The notes: generated from the letters alone by a model not told the origin. A stretch of 64,000 bases of DNA from Archegozetes longisetosus (GCA_018873245.2 JAEMBT020000002.1:5534001-5598000), one strand, 5' to 3'. Counted from the stretch's first letter, positions 1 to 14,789 are shown. Program-made: numbers and translations.

Positions 1-811
1 TTAGTTTCCATTACATCTAATATTTGGTAAGTTTTATAAAATCAGTTCATTAATACTTTCTTCCTTGTACAACTTGCACTTTTTATAAATAATAACTGTT
101 ATCATTAGATTAATGACTTAAATCAAAGTTGATTTTTAGATTTTTTTGTTTAGTATGAGTCTGTAGAGCTTAGCAATAATTTGTTTATTCAGATAAATTG
201 CTAGGATATTAGATTAAATTGTAAGAGACAGCAAACTTACACTTGTATTTGTTAGCCTTGAGTTGCGACTAAAAACTTGAACTTATTTACGACTTATTCA
301 TGTACTATTGGTGTCAACATTGAAGCTTTATCATTGAAGAAAAGCAAACTTTTTTAGACATTAGAGTTATTCATTATGAATCTGAAGCAAGTAATCAAAT
401 ATTGTAAAACAATAAATTGTATTTAAGACATTTTTATTGTTTATTTTAGATATTTTTGTTTCATCCAAAAAGTGTTGTTCTCTAACTGTTATTTTTTATA
501 TAATTTTGTTGTGCTATAAAGTGCTAATTTACCAACCTTTACTAGTTAGATCATTTTTACTCTCCAGTTTTAAACCGCCCAACAGTTTATTTGTACGTCA
601 CTTATAATGTATAAAAACTCCATCAGTTTGTGTTTATAAGACAAAATGACTTGTAAACATGATTTATTCCTAGAAACTTGAAATCTAAAAGTTGCAATAA
701 GTAAGAACTAAGTCCTTCACCAAAAATGAACTTTTGAGACAACAATTGAGCGTTCGATTAATGAGACAATATTTAAACTTAAATAAATAAAATAATGATT
801 GTTTGATGAAT
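1..811. other. AT-rich flank, no gene seen
   Basis: No reading frame with splice signals or recognisable protein was found. The part next to position 812 is the likely 3' untranslated region of the minus-strand YWTD-Ig-FN3 gene. Confidence 0.5.
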
Positions 812-3468
812 CTAATTGATAGCTGGACTAGACCAGCCAACCTCGTTATGAGCGAATAGTTTGATCCCCGTTAGATCCGATGACGCATAATCCACATCAA
901 GTTTAACGATATAAATAATGTTTTTGCCATCTCCATTCGTTCGTACTACGAATTTTCACAGTTATATTTAGACAACAAATAATAATTTTTTCGAATAATT
1001 CATAACTTACTGGCATCAAAATTGACAGAATATTCTTTTTGATAATATGTTTTATTGAGTGTTCCTCTATAAACGAGACGGTATTTATCTATGGGTGGTT
1101 CTACTTTTGGATTTTCTATTTCTAGCGTTATGTATGCTTTTGAAACACCAGCTAAAACAAATTCAGAGCAATGTCCATTAAATCCTGTGACTGGCAAATA
1201 TTTGATCACTTACCAAAACTTAAACTATGGCTTAAAATTTTGGGATTTGCTGGCAATTGACGAACGATCACTTTGTAAATAGCTTTTACTGTGTTATCGT
1301 TTGGTGAACTTGATCTACATTTGAAAGTTTTCAATTTTTTCACATAGGGATAGCTAAGTCTCAGTTCAATTGTGTTTCCATTAACTGTTATATTTCTAGC
1401 GATGGGGCTTTTCTTAAATTTTTCTTGAAATAAAAATTAAATAATCTCTCAGTCAACACTTCGATTATTGTTTCGAATTAGCATTCAAATAAAGTTGTCT
1501 TACGAGTCAATTTGACATCATCCTCAGTGAACCAATCCATTTGAATAGTTTGATTAGTGTTTTCATCGGTGATTGCTTGACATTTGAATATATACAAAGG
1601 ATAAGATTTTGAGTAGCTTTCTGTTATCACAACTTCAGTAACTTTTGGGCTACTGGAAGACTCCTCTAAGCTGTTGGACACATTTTTGGAGCTGTTATGC
1701 TTAGAAATAAAGAATAAAATTTTTAAAAATTTATATAAATTGATATACTTTGAGAAACTAATTGCAAACTCACATATTCTAAACATTCATCTTTATTTGC
1801 TTGATTGCTATCAGTATCACAAACACATTTGTATTGATCACTACCAACAGGTATGCATAGGCTTTGACATTGAGCTGAAGCGCATCGATTGTCTGTTTTT
1901 GGTTGACGTGAATAATCCATTATTTGAATGCTTTCAATATTAGGATCGACTCTCAAAACAGTATTAATCTCCCCGTTGGTTCCATACTTATTAGCACTGA
2001 ATACAACATTATTTGTTTCACTAGACCAGTAAACACGAGAACCGTAAACATCTAAACTGTTAACCGTTGATAGAAGAGATGACTGCAAGTGATTAAGTCT
2101 TTCTCTGCCATCAAATAAAACTGATTCGAGCGTTTGTAATTTGCTGTCAATGAAATAAATTCTTCTGGAATCATAATCAATAGCAAGACAGGATGGATTG
2201 AAAAATCGAGATTCATATCCATAGAATCCTATGTCCACCAATATCTATATCGAAAAGTTATTGAAGCATCAATTTTTAAGTAATTTGAAAACTTGCTTTC
2301 TTTTAATTTAGTTAAATGCTTTGTAAGAACATTGTTTATATACCTATTTTAGTGATTAGAAATTTTTTCACAAATCAAGGGAAACAGTATTTTTGTTTGG
2401 GTATTTAGCTTTAGATAAGAGAAAATCTGAAGATTAGTTAACAAGTACTTTCGTTAAGTTAATGGGAATTTGTGACTTAGTCGTGACATTGAATGGCAAA
2501 GGAGATGAAAGTGTGTAGGACTTTCACTTGAGAAGCAGTGGTTCTCGTTCAATCACCGAGGTTAATCGCCGAGTCCGGTTAGTAACTTAGGAGGGACATG
2601 ACTTGCCAATAACGCCTTCTCTACACCTTTGCTTCACAACTTTCAAATATTTTTCTCTCAACAATTAATCTTTTGAATATTTGAATACTTTAACGAGGCA
2701 TGATTTAGTGTAAAATATTCAGTGCTTTGCATTTTTTTAAAAGAACTAAAACCTAGTACGTTTAGATTTGAACACATGAAATCTCATACTAAATTTCAAC
2801 TTTTAAATATACTTTTCAGTCTACTCAACGAATGCATAGATAATGATATTTACCTTTTTATTAGACCCACTTTGATCAGTTTTAACTATCTTGAGTTCAA
2901 AATTTCTTCGATCCCATTGAATCCAAGCAATGAAAGATTCGATTGGATTGACAACAACATCAATCGCAATATATGAATTTTTGTTTTGATTATCTAAAAT
3001 TTTTCTCCTCTTTGAATCCTTAAGGTCGAGAACAAATAATTCTCCACTATCTATGAAGTAAAGCAAGTCATGGATCCAATCCAATGACAGTCTATGAACT
3101 TCATTAGTTTGCAATATGAGTCTTTTGTTTTTAACATTTAAGGAATTTTTCGATTTCTTGTCTATAGGCGCGACACATATTGCCGTAATATTACTCCAAA
3201 CAATATAATTGTCTTCGAGATCATAATTAAGGCCATGACCACAGCTCACATTTAATAAGTTTTTTGGTTTTGAAGTATTGAGAAAACGCTTTTTCGTTTG
3301 CTTATAAATACTATTAGTTGTTATCAAACTTTCATTAAGAGATGCAATGCTTATATCTCCAGTTGAGGCACAAAACAAGATTTCAGCGCTCTTTTCGACT
3401 AACTGCAATTTTGCAGTTTCAATTTGACATAATATAAAAACTGATAGAAATATGTTTATTAGTTTCAT
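812..3468 (-). CDS. Secreted YWTD beta-propeller / EGF / Ig / FN3 protein, six exons
   Basis: Exons joined by frame: 2854-3468, 1774-2244, 1504-1699, 1214-1423, 1011-1151, 812-945, giving 588 residues. Introns are GT-AG; all are 62-80 nt except the first (609 nt), and every phase matches. The start ATG opens a signal peptide (MKLINIFLSVFILCQI). Residues ~20-320 are LDL-receptor class B repeats (for example LDWIHDLLYFID, LAIDYDSRRIYFID). An LDLR-type EGF module with six cysteines follows (~325-360, RCASAQCQSLC...KCVC). Residues ~385-475 look like an Ig domain (FKCQA, DWF, FKCRSS) and ~480-588 like FN3 (PPIDKYRLVYRG, ending HNEVGWSSPA). No transmembrane segment is seen, so it is probably secreted. 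The propeller resembles the 33-54 kb membrane proteins, but the C-terminal half is different. The family role is ligand binding; the ligand is unknown. Confidence 0.8.
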
Positions 3469-4552
3469 TATTAGTTCAAATTTTGTATTAAGACCTTAAG
3501 TCTTAAACCTACGCAAAGCGATGAACAAATAGAGAATGAATGTAAGTTAAGAAAGTGAACTTCTTTTAACCCATTTTTAAGGTCTCTTTCAATATCCAAT
3601 AAATTATAGACGGCTTTCTAAACATAATAACCAGTTTTGATATAATTATATGTATATAATAATGGAATGTTAGAGGTTTATAACCGAAATGGCATCTCCT
3701 TTGTTAGACATATGGGTATATACGCTGATGTATCAATTTTTCTTTTACTATTCCTACTATAACTCTTTAAATATCTTTTCGTGTCCGACTAATAGATATT
3801 CACATCTTCTATGAAACTTTTATTAGGTAAAATATCTTTTAGCATAAAGTTTACATTAAATGCTGATACGCTGCTGTATACTCAGAACCCCCATTGAGGC
3901 TCAACTCAGACTCGAGACAGTTGAGTGACAACCAGGTATTCAGGAAAGCCCCAAAAATAGTAAACCCTCACACTCTTAAGTGCCGAATCGAAACTTGAAT
4001 AGCTGGCGCATAAGGATTTACTCAACACATTGCCTTCGTATACGTCAGGTAATCAGAAATTCTTCGTCGGTCCAACTGAACTATTAATTTAAATTTTATT
4101 AAGAAGAAAAATGAACTAATATTAAAATAATCTATTGAAATATCTTGTGCCGACTCATTAAAAAAATTATAATTCAGTTTAAGAAAGTTGTTGTTGAGTT
4201 TTTATTAGTCATTGAGAATTTATAATCTGTAAACTATAAAAGTAATACAAATTAGACGTACATTTTGGTTCTAACGAAAAGTTGGCGTCTTTCGGTTCAA
4301 TAAACAGATATCAATTAACCGGATTTTCATGTTCTCAATGGCCAACATCTGAATTTTTCGAGTTTATACCGTTTACGAGATCTTCCTTTCTGTGTAATCT
4401 CTACTTTACATTTCAATCTTTTCTGTGTGTGTACAAAAATTGAAGCAACTTTTAGCTTCACATTAAGAATGCTTCTAATCGAATCAAACTTACGTCAAAT
4501 TTGCAATCGCCTGACTTCTTTGAATAGCAGTTAAAATTTTGCATTGAAAAGA
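3469..4552. other. Intergenic, no gene seen
   Basis: No supported coding sequence. A GC-richer patch at about 3880-4080 stands out from the AT-rich background and may be an old repeat, but no terminal repeats were recognised. Confidence 0.4.
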
Positions 4553-4801
4553 TCAGATTAATATATGACGCTCGAAACAATCTGTTGTTAAGCTTCTACG
4601 ATATGGAGCAAAACATTTTTCCTTCTTGTTCGATCTTCTATTTGCCATATATCCAATCTTATGTTTCGCATAAAGTGCCGCGTTTCTCACTTCAACATCT
4701 TTAGTGTTAATATTTCTTACTTTTCCAATTTTCTCATTTTCGATAATATTTAGTAAAATAATTATCAAATAAATCGAGACTATAAATAAATATTTAAGCA
4801 T
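4553..4801 (-). CDS. Small secreted peptide, 82 aa, unrecognised
   Basis: Single-exon ORF from ATG (4799-4801) to TGA. Residues 1-20 form a hydrophobic signal peptide (MLKYLFIVSIYLIIILLNII). The mature part is short and basic, with only two cysteines (KCFAPYRR and TTDCFERH) and dibasic sites that could be processing points. This layout fits a secreted peptide or peptide precursor, but there is no family match to offer. It lies between two minus-strand genes and shares no obvious promoter with them. A chance ORF is possible at this length; the signal peptide and good start context are the only support. Confidence 0.35.
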   Translation of the reverse strand: MLKYLFIVSIYLIIILLNIIENEKIGKVRNINTKDVEVRNAALYAKHKIGYMANRRSNKKEKCFAPYRRSLTTDCFERHILI

Positions 4802-5788
4802 TTTACATTAGTTTGAATCATAAAACATATTTGCTTTCGAATGATTGACGGATAAAATGACTGGAAACAGCATTATATTAAATTTCGCATTAAATTTGAA
4901 TTTGACTCTGCTTTCTTAAAAAACGTCAAAAATTTTCTTACTTTAAATAAATTAAGAGCAAGGAAAGCGTGAAACTATCTTTCCATCGTCAACTTGTGCC
5001 TTTTATTGACTTATAACCAGATAAGAATTAGGCTCAAAAGGTGAATCAAAAACTACTCAATGTATACCTAAGGCTATGAAATTTTGGAGAACTTTCAATT
5101 TATATTGTTTAATTTCAGCTTCAGTATTGTAATTTTTATAATATAAAATATATATACTCTAAGTGTTGAGTTAGAGATGGAGTTGGCCTTAGATCTTTTA
5201 CTTTTTAAAACAAAAGCCTTAGGACATGAATATTTATCCATAAAAGCCAAAGAAGTGTAGATAAACTAGTATGCTGTTAAAATCAATTAATGTCTGCATA
5301 TGTTTTGCAGGTTTTGGCAGAAATCCAAATACAGAATGTTAAATGATTATCGACTTTCCGTTGTGTGAGTTATATAGTAATCACTTGAGATTAAGTGGTG
5401 CTGTTTGTAAAGTATCAAAATAATTGTTGTTTGAAACTTAAAGAGATTACTATTCATTCATAATCTATTTATTGTTGCGATAGCAATTAAATGCTTTCAA
5501 ATTACATTCTTTAATCACTGAAAATAATTTAATCGTCAACTTTATTACAAGAGTATAATCAAAATAATAAGTTTCATAAAAACTAAACAAATTAGAAAAA
5601 GAAATACATCACTATTCGAATAAATGATCTTAAAAAATAAAAATACAATATTTAACTGCATTTGATGTAAAGGAATTTATCAAAATCTATAATAGATCTG
5701 ATCAGTATTTATTCATTTTATTTATATATTTATAGTTTTACGAAAGAAATAACCGAAAAAAGTTCAACAAATTATTAATGAAAATAAT
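4802..5788. other. Intergenic, 3' side of the KLF gene
   Basis: AT-rich, with no frame or repeat recognised. The part just below 5789 should be the 3' untranslated region of the KLF gene. Confidence 0.4.
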
Positions 5789-7589
<1,801 letters not shown>

Positions 7590-8790
7590 TTTAACAATTA
7601 TTAAATACAATATAGAATAAAACTGATAATTAATTAATTTGTTGAGAATCAATACATTATCGTTTGCATGAGCTTTACTCAAAACTTATTTATTATTTAA
7701 TTAATAAACAGATGTTTTGTTTATATGATTTTGTTATTATTATTGAGTAAACCGTCGCCATTCGCTCATTATTCGTATCGTATTGTCTATTGCGTAGAAA
7801 CGCATTTCTAAAACTATATTATCTGCTTATTTTCAATAATAAAGAAATGACTGCTATTTCAGTGCATTCCCAACTTTTGTAGTTATTCTATTTTTATCGT
7901 CACATAAAAGTGTCCAAAAATCAAAACCTGTTAACTACATATAGAAATAAGCCTTATATGCACGGCTTTTAAAATTTTGATGAACTAGGAAATGTTTCGT
8001 AACGTTTACTGAAAACGCAATGCATTTGTTTGCTTCAATTATTAATAATAAGTAATTGAAAAGAGTTTCTGTTTCATAGATCGTTATAAAGAGTTTTTTA
8101 ATAAGCATGTTTAATTGTAAGCAAATTGTTCCTACAAGTAAAAAGTTATTTTAGGCTCGTGTCAAAACATTTGAGGGCTTTATAAACATTATTTTTGGCG
8201 TTATTCATGTCAATAGAAAAAAAATCTGTGAATCACGTGTTATTACGTAATATGATTCAAAATTTTGAGCTCAAACAAAAACAACCATTGCCTGTAAGAG
8301 CTATGTAATCATTTAGATTTTCCATCAGTTATGAATTTATTATCTATTAATTTAGATAATATTTGTATTAAAGACGACTCAATGAGATATAAATTAACTT
8401 ATTTGTTCACCAGTTTGTGTAACCTTAAGTTTAAGATCAAGAAGTATGAAAACAATGGTTGCCAGCTTTAATGAATTTTTGGATTAATTGAAGGCTAACT
8501 ATAAAGTGTGATCAAAATGTTTGGCGAAATTATTAAAGCTTGCGATCATATTGCACAAAAATATGAGTCAATACTTACTCGCATTTATTTTTATTCATCT
8601 TATTGATGCATTGAGCAATATTTTTGATCAAAATAACTTATTTAATCAGTAATTGGATGAAGCATATGAAAACGATGACAGCAGTTTTTGCAATAAGGCT
8701 TGTGCAATAAGTAAGTTTACATTTTTAATTTTCTGAATAAGATGAAAAGTATAAAACAAATTTAGATGAAAATTTATCTAAAGCAAAAAT
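7590..8790. other. Intergenic, 5' side of the KLF gene
   Basis: AT-rich, with no supported gene. It would contain the KLF promoter and 5' untranslated region, but no specific site could be assigned. Confidence 0.4.
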
Positions 8791-9156
8791 ATATATTAAA
8801 GTAAAATTTTTATAATTTGTATAGCACTAATACCCAGACAACTGCTCATTACCACAGTGATGCCACAAACTGACTCAAAGCTCAAAATATCGAATTCGTA
8901 AAGCGCTACAGTAATATCTCGTACTGTCCACAGGCCCGACTAATTGAGATATTGGGCAGAGTGTAAGACAATTTTCAAACGTTGAAAAAGAAACTTAAAA
9001 CTGACTGATTTTAAACGAATCTGGAGAGACATCTCTAAAAAATCGCCTAAAAAGTGATAAAAACTTAATGCGTGGCTTTAAGACTAAATTGAAAACTGTG
9101 GGTCAAGGAGGGGTGTTAGTGCCATATAAATTATAAAAATTTTACTTCAATATATA
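8791..9156. mobile_element. Fold-back MITE, ~366 bp
   Basis: Inverted repeats of about 45 bp (8791-8835 and 9108-9156) share TAAAATTTTTATAATTT followed by a GCACTAA-like inner part. There is no coding content. Target duplication was not resolved because the flanks are runs of TA. Confidence 0.6.
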
Positions 9157-9177
9157 TATACTCCAACAAATTGTATT

Positions 9178-10890
9178 GTGTTGGACTGTTTGGTTTTATT
9201 TTCGGTGTTCAATATGAATGAAGACAAATTTATCATCAATAAACAGTTTTGTTCTCCCTTGAGCATGATATTTTATAAAAATTGGTACCTATCAGATAAA
9301 TACATTTTCGATGAAAGGAAACTACACGAATATTTGTCAAGTAACTGGATTGTTGAAATGAAGACGTCGTATTCTACAAAACTTCTAGTAACTTGAACAA
9401 AGTATTCTATATGGATGATATAAAACTCTTGTTGATTAATCAACGGTTTATTAGGGAGACATTTGGCGAAAAAAAACTTTTCGGTGGCTATGTAAAATTA
9501 TAAATTGGACACTAATCTAAATTGTAACGAAGATTTTATCGATGCAATTACTTTTGAGAATGTTGTATCGAAACCAGATATGGTTTTGGGAGATGCCATT
9601 CTAAAATGTTTAAAAAGTACATCTAATGATTCAAAGTCAGAATTGAAAAGTGACCAACGAATTTCCGTATTCAATATTAACTAATGTAAGCATAAATGAT
9701 TCTCAAACGGGTAAACTGTTCTACTCTAGTGAGAAATTGACCAACAAATTAATCTCAAAAGAGCAAGAAATGAAGATATAATTGAGAGAGATTATAATGG
9801 ACAAGTACTCTTGGAAAGAAGGAAGATAAAAGTAAGAGATATTTACATTGGCTGCCAGTGATTTGTGATAATCAAAACATTGGACCGTTTAGATTTCTAA
9901 GAGCATTGAACATAACGGTATAAACTCTGGCAATCTTTTATGACACACCACTGTTAAACTATGTTGAGTTTCTTTTAAAATTTCCAATTGACATGAATAA
10001 TTATGACAAAGAATTTTATGAAATTGATTACCTTCACTCGACAAAAGTAATTCCAAAGATAAACATAATCAACAGGCAATCGGTTTTAAAAGTTATGAGT
10101 CAAGTATTTAACGTCTATAACTCAGTCTTGCTTAACCTATTCAAGACAAACAACGTTGAAAAGTTAAACTTAGTCAGCAAAATTAAATGAAGTACTACTA
10201 TTACTCAAGAAAATGAAAATAATGAAATTTGAAAAATATTATGATTTATTGACATCAACAAATGAAAAATTTAACAAACAGCTACATTTCCATAGCCGTA
10301 TGATATATCATATAATGAAGACGATTAAAATAACCACAGAAAGTATATATTATGAACACAAAATATCGGAAGATACTGTATATTCATAAGAATTGCGACA
10401 AAGAAATATAATTTATATATTGAAAAATTTAAACAAGTGAGGGAATAGCTGGTAGATTGCTTTGAGAGCAAACTATTAACAAGGGAAAAAGCTGAAGAAA
10501 TACCATAAAAACTCAATAATCAAATTGGTTTACTTATAGCACAGGTAGCCCCGTACTTACTATGCAATTTAAATTGCAAAACAAAAGATGAACTGTTAAA
10601 ACGAGACGGTGGCAATAAGATTTATTTTGAAAAATGAAATTGAAGAAATGGTTAAACACATCATGATTAAAGAAGTAAAAAATAAGTAAAACTCTAAATC
10701 GGACATGAGCTTATATCAAATGATATTTCTGAGTTTATTAAAGATTTGTAATAATAATAAAATTAGTGTGTCAAACACAAATGCAATTTGTTTGAAAAAC
10801 ACAAAAAATAAAAATAGTCTCAAAGGCAAAAGTGAAGATGCAAGTGAAGGACTACGGATTATATTGATTCAAGAAATATTCATAGAGTTT
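9178..10890 (+). pseudogene. Decayed unspliced plus-strand coding region, unrecognised
   Basis: Successive plus-strand open stretches (9178-9396, a piece near 9400-9480, 9540-9690, 9930-10190, 10530-10650, 10705-10929) read as ordinary protein between stops and frame changes. Examples are FCSPLSMIFYKNWYLSDK near the front and FKTNNVEKLNLVSKIK at 10143-10190. No introns are needed. No family was recognised. Composition resembles the plus-strand block at 16.7-20.5 kb, so both may descend from the same kind of inserted element, possibly viral; this is inference. The far end overlaps the last exon of the minus-strand Hsp70-like gene. Confidence 0.35.
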
Positions 10891-10899
10891 TCGCTTCTC

Positions 10900-13800
10900 T
10901 TACAGATCCTCTTTCGGCAGAGAAAATGAAAAATGGAAATATTCGGGCTCGAAACTCTTGACAATAGATGAAATATTTTCTTTAGTGAAATCGTAAAGAT
11001 TAAAATAAAATCCATCAAATGTATGTTCATTGAGAACGAGTCTTAACTGAAAAATAGAAATCACAACAAAATTACTATTCGGACTAATCTAATAAATTTA
11101 TTTATTACTTATACTTACGTTAAATTCGAGGAATCATTAATACTGACTAATACTTGATAAAACATTTCCGAATCTTTCTGATACCAAAATTGACGAAATT
11201 CAACTCTAAACGAAGCTTTGGGCAAATTGCTATTAGCAGCACTTTTGGAAGTATAAAATTTGTTGTCATAGATGAAATTGACCAAATCGTCGTACATTGT
11301 TTCCATATTGATGGAATGCTTAATCAGGGTTGTAGAGTTTTGAATTCCATCAAACGTTTAGGCAATTTCCAGTTCAATTTCTGTAAAAGAGGAAAATATA
11401 ATTAAAGAAAACTATACCGATAAGTATTGTGATCCTACCTTTAAATGGTAAATTCCTCAAATAGGAAAATTTATAATCCAAATTTTTCATAATTTCAAAT
11501 TCATTATTAAGATTTGCATAATGACTCTTTGAAATTCTCAACTTGCAATAATCACAACGATTACAAAATTTCGGGCACTCTTGATGTTTCAAACTTTTCT
11601 CAGATTCTCTAATCCTCTGACTGCGGTTCTCCACCTTTTCCTTGACTGTCAGTAACTCGGATGAATAGGAATAGTCAATTATTGGCAGCGACTGATTTTT
11701 CGGACAAATGATTGAAAAGCAATTATAAATTAAATAAACAAGATAATCACAGCGATCGAGAGAGCTACGATCACACGTAATAGAGTTGACGAGTGAAGAA
11801 GCGACTTCTCGAGAATTGCGCTTGCAGTCAAGTAGAAACCATTCAATATTTTTTGTATAATCCGCCTTTGAATTTTGATAGTTTCCTCTTTTTATTATTA
11901 ATAAAATTAATAAAATAAGAATAACAATAGCCATTAATATATTCAACATCGGCCTGATCCTTCATTGATTCCCCAGATTGCTCTTCATCGTCCGGACTGA
12001 TATAAAAGATTTCAAAAAATTCCATCATCACTGATCCAATTTGGAACTTGTCCACCTTTTGCGTAATAACGCCAGTATGAGTTGGCGTCTTATTGTCCGA
12101 ATAGATTTGATCGTGATTGTGGACATCGCTGGGCAAAGCGAGTAGGTTCGCTCTGGTTGCGACGCTTCGATATGGAGAATCCGAGTAAATCGTCTGAGAA
12201 AAGCGTTTGTCCTCGGCCCATTTTTCTATTAGTCGTAATGAAAATGGCTCAAGACTTCCACCACCAGTAATGACTAAATATATCTTAATCACTCTCTTAC
12301 CATCAAAAATGAATCTAAAAATATAGAAAGCAATTAGTGCAAAAATAAATGTGGAAAACATACTCATAATTCTTCAATGTAATTACCGAGTCGATTCGCA
12401 AGATCATCGAGTAACAGTTTAAGTTTCTTGAGATAAGGTTTTAGAATATTTTCAAAGTTGAAATCTTTGATCTTTACATTATACAGATTTTCGAATACTT
12501 GAAGCTTTATTATCCTTTTAAATAGTTCAAAATCGGGTCTATTATGTTGTTTTAATAGATTTATCTTGATATTGTCCCAAGTGGAGTCACTATACAAGAA
12601 AAAATAAAAATATTTATTTAAATATTTTTAGATTTAAGTTTGAAGAATTTTGTAATCTTACTTAAAATGATATTTGGCATCATTAAGGTCATAGCCGGCC
12701 TGTTCAACTAATTTCAAAATATAATCTTTAATTAGTTGTGTAACGAGATTGCCGCCGCAATCAACACCGCCTTGATAAATAGACAACAAGTATTTGTAGG
12801 GTTGATTCAGGTATTCTTTTTTCACCAGTTTCTCTGAGGCGTCAATCGACGAATGTCCAATATCCAACAATAAAATTACTACTTTGGGACTTGGCACATC
12901 CCCAGATTTCATGCTGACTGATTTGGTTGCCTTAACCCTAAACGAAAAAGTAAATAAATTAAAAGTTTCAAAATAGAAAAGAAATAATATAAATATTACA
13001 TTTTAACAAGAGAATCGTCCAATTTGAAAGACGTCACAAAGTAATTGATGGCTAAAATGGCTTCACTTATTAAATAAATTTGTAGTATTGGGTGGTTCGA
13101 CAAGTCATAGGAATGGTAGATTTCGGCGAGCACACATTTTAAAAGTTCTACCAATTCCTTCGTTTCTTTGATACCAAAGAAAATGGGGCTTTCAATTAGA
13201 ATTTTCTAATAGAGAAAAAATAAAAGTTACACGAGATAGTATTAATTGAATTACATACCTCCAATTCACTATTTTCAGTATTCTTATTGATGAAAAATTT
13301 TATTAAATAACCAAAGAACATCACGTATGCGTCAAATGGTGAAAGCATGGTACCCGAAACATCATATTTAAATAAAAGCTTTTCAGGATTACGGTTGTCT
13401 ATAAAATACTTCATCTTTTGGAGTTTAGACATTATAATCTCTGAACCATTATATAAGACTTTTAAAATGCTACGCTCTTCGTGATTAATATAAATACTAT
13501 TATTAATATACTCACTACAAAATTGAAGTAGAAAATTTTCAACTTTCATTATTAAATAAAAATACATTTTCACTTACAATGCGTTTCATCTCATTAATAA
13601 CTTAAAATTCATAATAGTATAACTATCATGCTAGATGTCTAGATTGCCACTAATTGAAGCATAAAGTTTTACACTTGTCTTATTATCACTATTTTCTTCG
13701 TCTTTATGCCTCTTTTTCTTGCTAGGAGACTTGACGCGATTTGGTCTCTTACGTTTAACATTTTTCGAAGATAAATGGTTGTCATCATCTTCGGCGGATG

Positions 13801-14044
13801 TTGTTGGGTTAATATTATAATTATTATGCATATTGACTAAGTGATAAAAAAGTAAACATATTGGCAACAAATAAAATGAATAAAAATCACTTAACATTTG
13901 TATTGCTACTAATATCAATAAGATTGGCTTACCGTTAATTATTGATGAGATGATGTCCGATTGATTACCATATTGTATAAATCGAAAAGTTTTAGCATTC
14001 CTTTCTATCCCAACGCACGAGTTACAGCACCCCAAATCGAACAA
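10900..14044 (-). pseudogene. Divergent Hsp70-like ATPase gene, multi-exon, frame-broken
   Basis: Candidate exons: 13933-14044, 13634-13836, 13259-13542, 13000-13205, 12662-12937, 12387-12589, about 11950-12314, 11450-11949, 11112-11393, 10900-11044. Hsp70 signatures are clear: FDLGCCNSCVGIE (phosphate 1), LLLDIGHSSIDAS (phosphate 2), IYQGGVDCGGNLV, and VITGGGSLEP (adenosine motif). The second exon adds a Lys-rich stretch (KRKRPNRVKSPSKKKRHK) not expected in Hsp70. After the ATPase part comes a hydrophobic segment (ILMAIVILILLILLII) and a four-cysteine cluster (CPKFCNRCDYC). Breaks: no in-frame ATG before FDLG, only TTG after a stop; a phase clash between the sixth and seventh exons; a frame change at the hydrophobic segment; an in-frame TAA near 11363; a phase clash before the last exon. 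It is a pseudogene, or a fast-evolving gene read with errors. No peptide-binding domain is recognised. Confidence 0.55.
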
Positions 14045-14149
14045 AGTTTAATTTTGGTTTTACCACTCGGAGATTGACTAGATTCTGAGCAGATACTAGA
14101 GTAGTCACAAGTAGTTTATACAACAGAGAGTGGAACAAATTTAATTGTT

Positions 14150-14446
14150 ATGCTAACTTTAAGTCTACTATTCGAACCCGTATTGAAATCGTTGGCACTT
14201 GATGTTGTTGGCGCATTAGATGTTGTGGGATCAGTTGAAGTCGAAGGTGCTGTTGGATCAGTTGAAGTCGAGTCGGTTGTTGGGTCGGTTGTCGAGTCGG
14301 TTGTTGGGTCGGTTGTCGAGTCGATTGTTGGGTCGGTCGCTGGAACGATGAATGTTGTTGAAGATGTAGCTTGTTTTTTTGGAGCTCCTCAAAGACTTTA
14401 GTCTCAAATTTCTCTCTTTATCCAATTTGTTATCGATATCACTCAT
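14150..14446 (-). CDS. Low-complexity Asn/Arg/Asp or Thr/Ser/Pro-rich exon, uncertain frame
   Basis: The minus strand is open in more than one frame across a 24-bp repeat. The frame from ATG 14446 gives a short basic protein ending in RPNNRLDN repeats. Another frame gives a DPTTDSTT mucin-like run that stays open to about 14120, and a third is Gln/Pro-rich. A possible acceptor (ctttgag before GAGCTCC) would suit the mucin-like frame. Which frame is used, if any, cannot be told. Confidence 0.25.
14268..14335. repeat. 24-bp tandem repeat, ~2.8 copies
   Basis: The unit gagtcggttgttgggtcggttgtc (written here as gagtcg-gttgtt-gggtcg-gttgtc) is repeated almost exactly. Its length is a multiple of three, so several frames stay open through it. 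Confidence 0.8.
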
Positions 14447-14789
14447 TGTTATAAATTTTTAGATACGAGTTAAAACACAAGTGATAAAAATAATTTATAT
14501 ACTTTTTCATCGACAACTAGACTGCAAATAAACCTAACGTTTGCTGTTAACAGTAGACTTCTCGTTTTATTGGACATTAGTCATCGCCTGTAACCTCTGA
14601 ACAAACTATGATTAAGTTTGTACGTATATATATTTCTATGAATCCTATTGGCTATTTAATACTTTACCCTTATTACTCATCACAGTGTTTTTATTGGCCG
14701 ACTATTATTTTAAACAAATAATTAAGTGTATAAAACAGTATAAAAACAAACAGTTTAAGTGTTAATTATATATTTAAATTGTCTGTGAT

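Noticed and set aside
1152..1213. A 29-nt micro-intron in the YWTD-Ig-FN3 gene (acceptor gtcacag)
   Set aside because: A second in-frame acceptor (ttgttttag, exon from 1151) gives a 62-nt intron matching the others in the gene.
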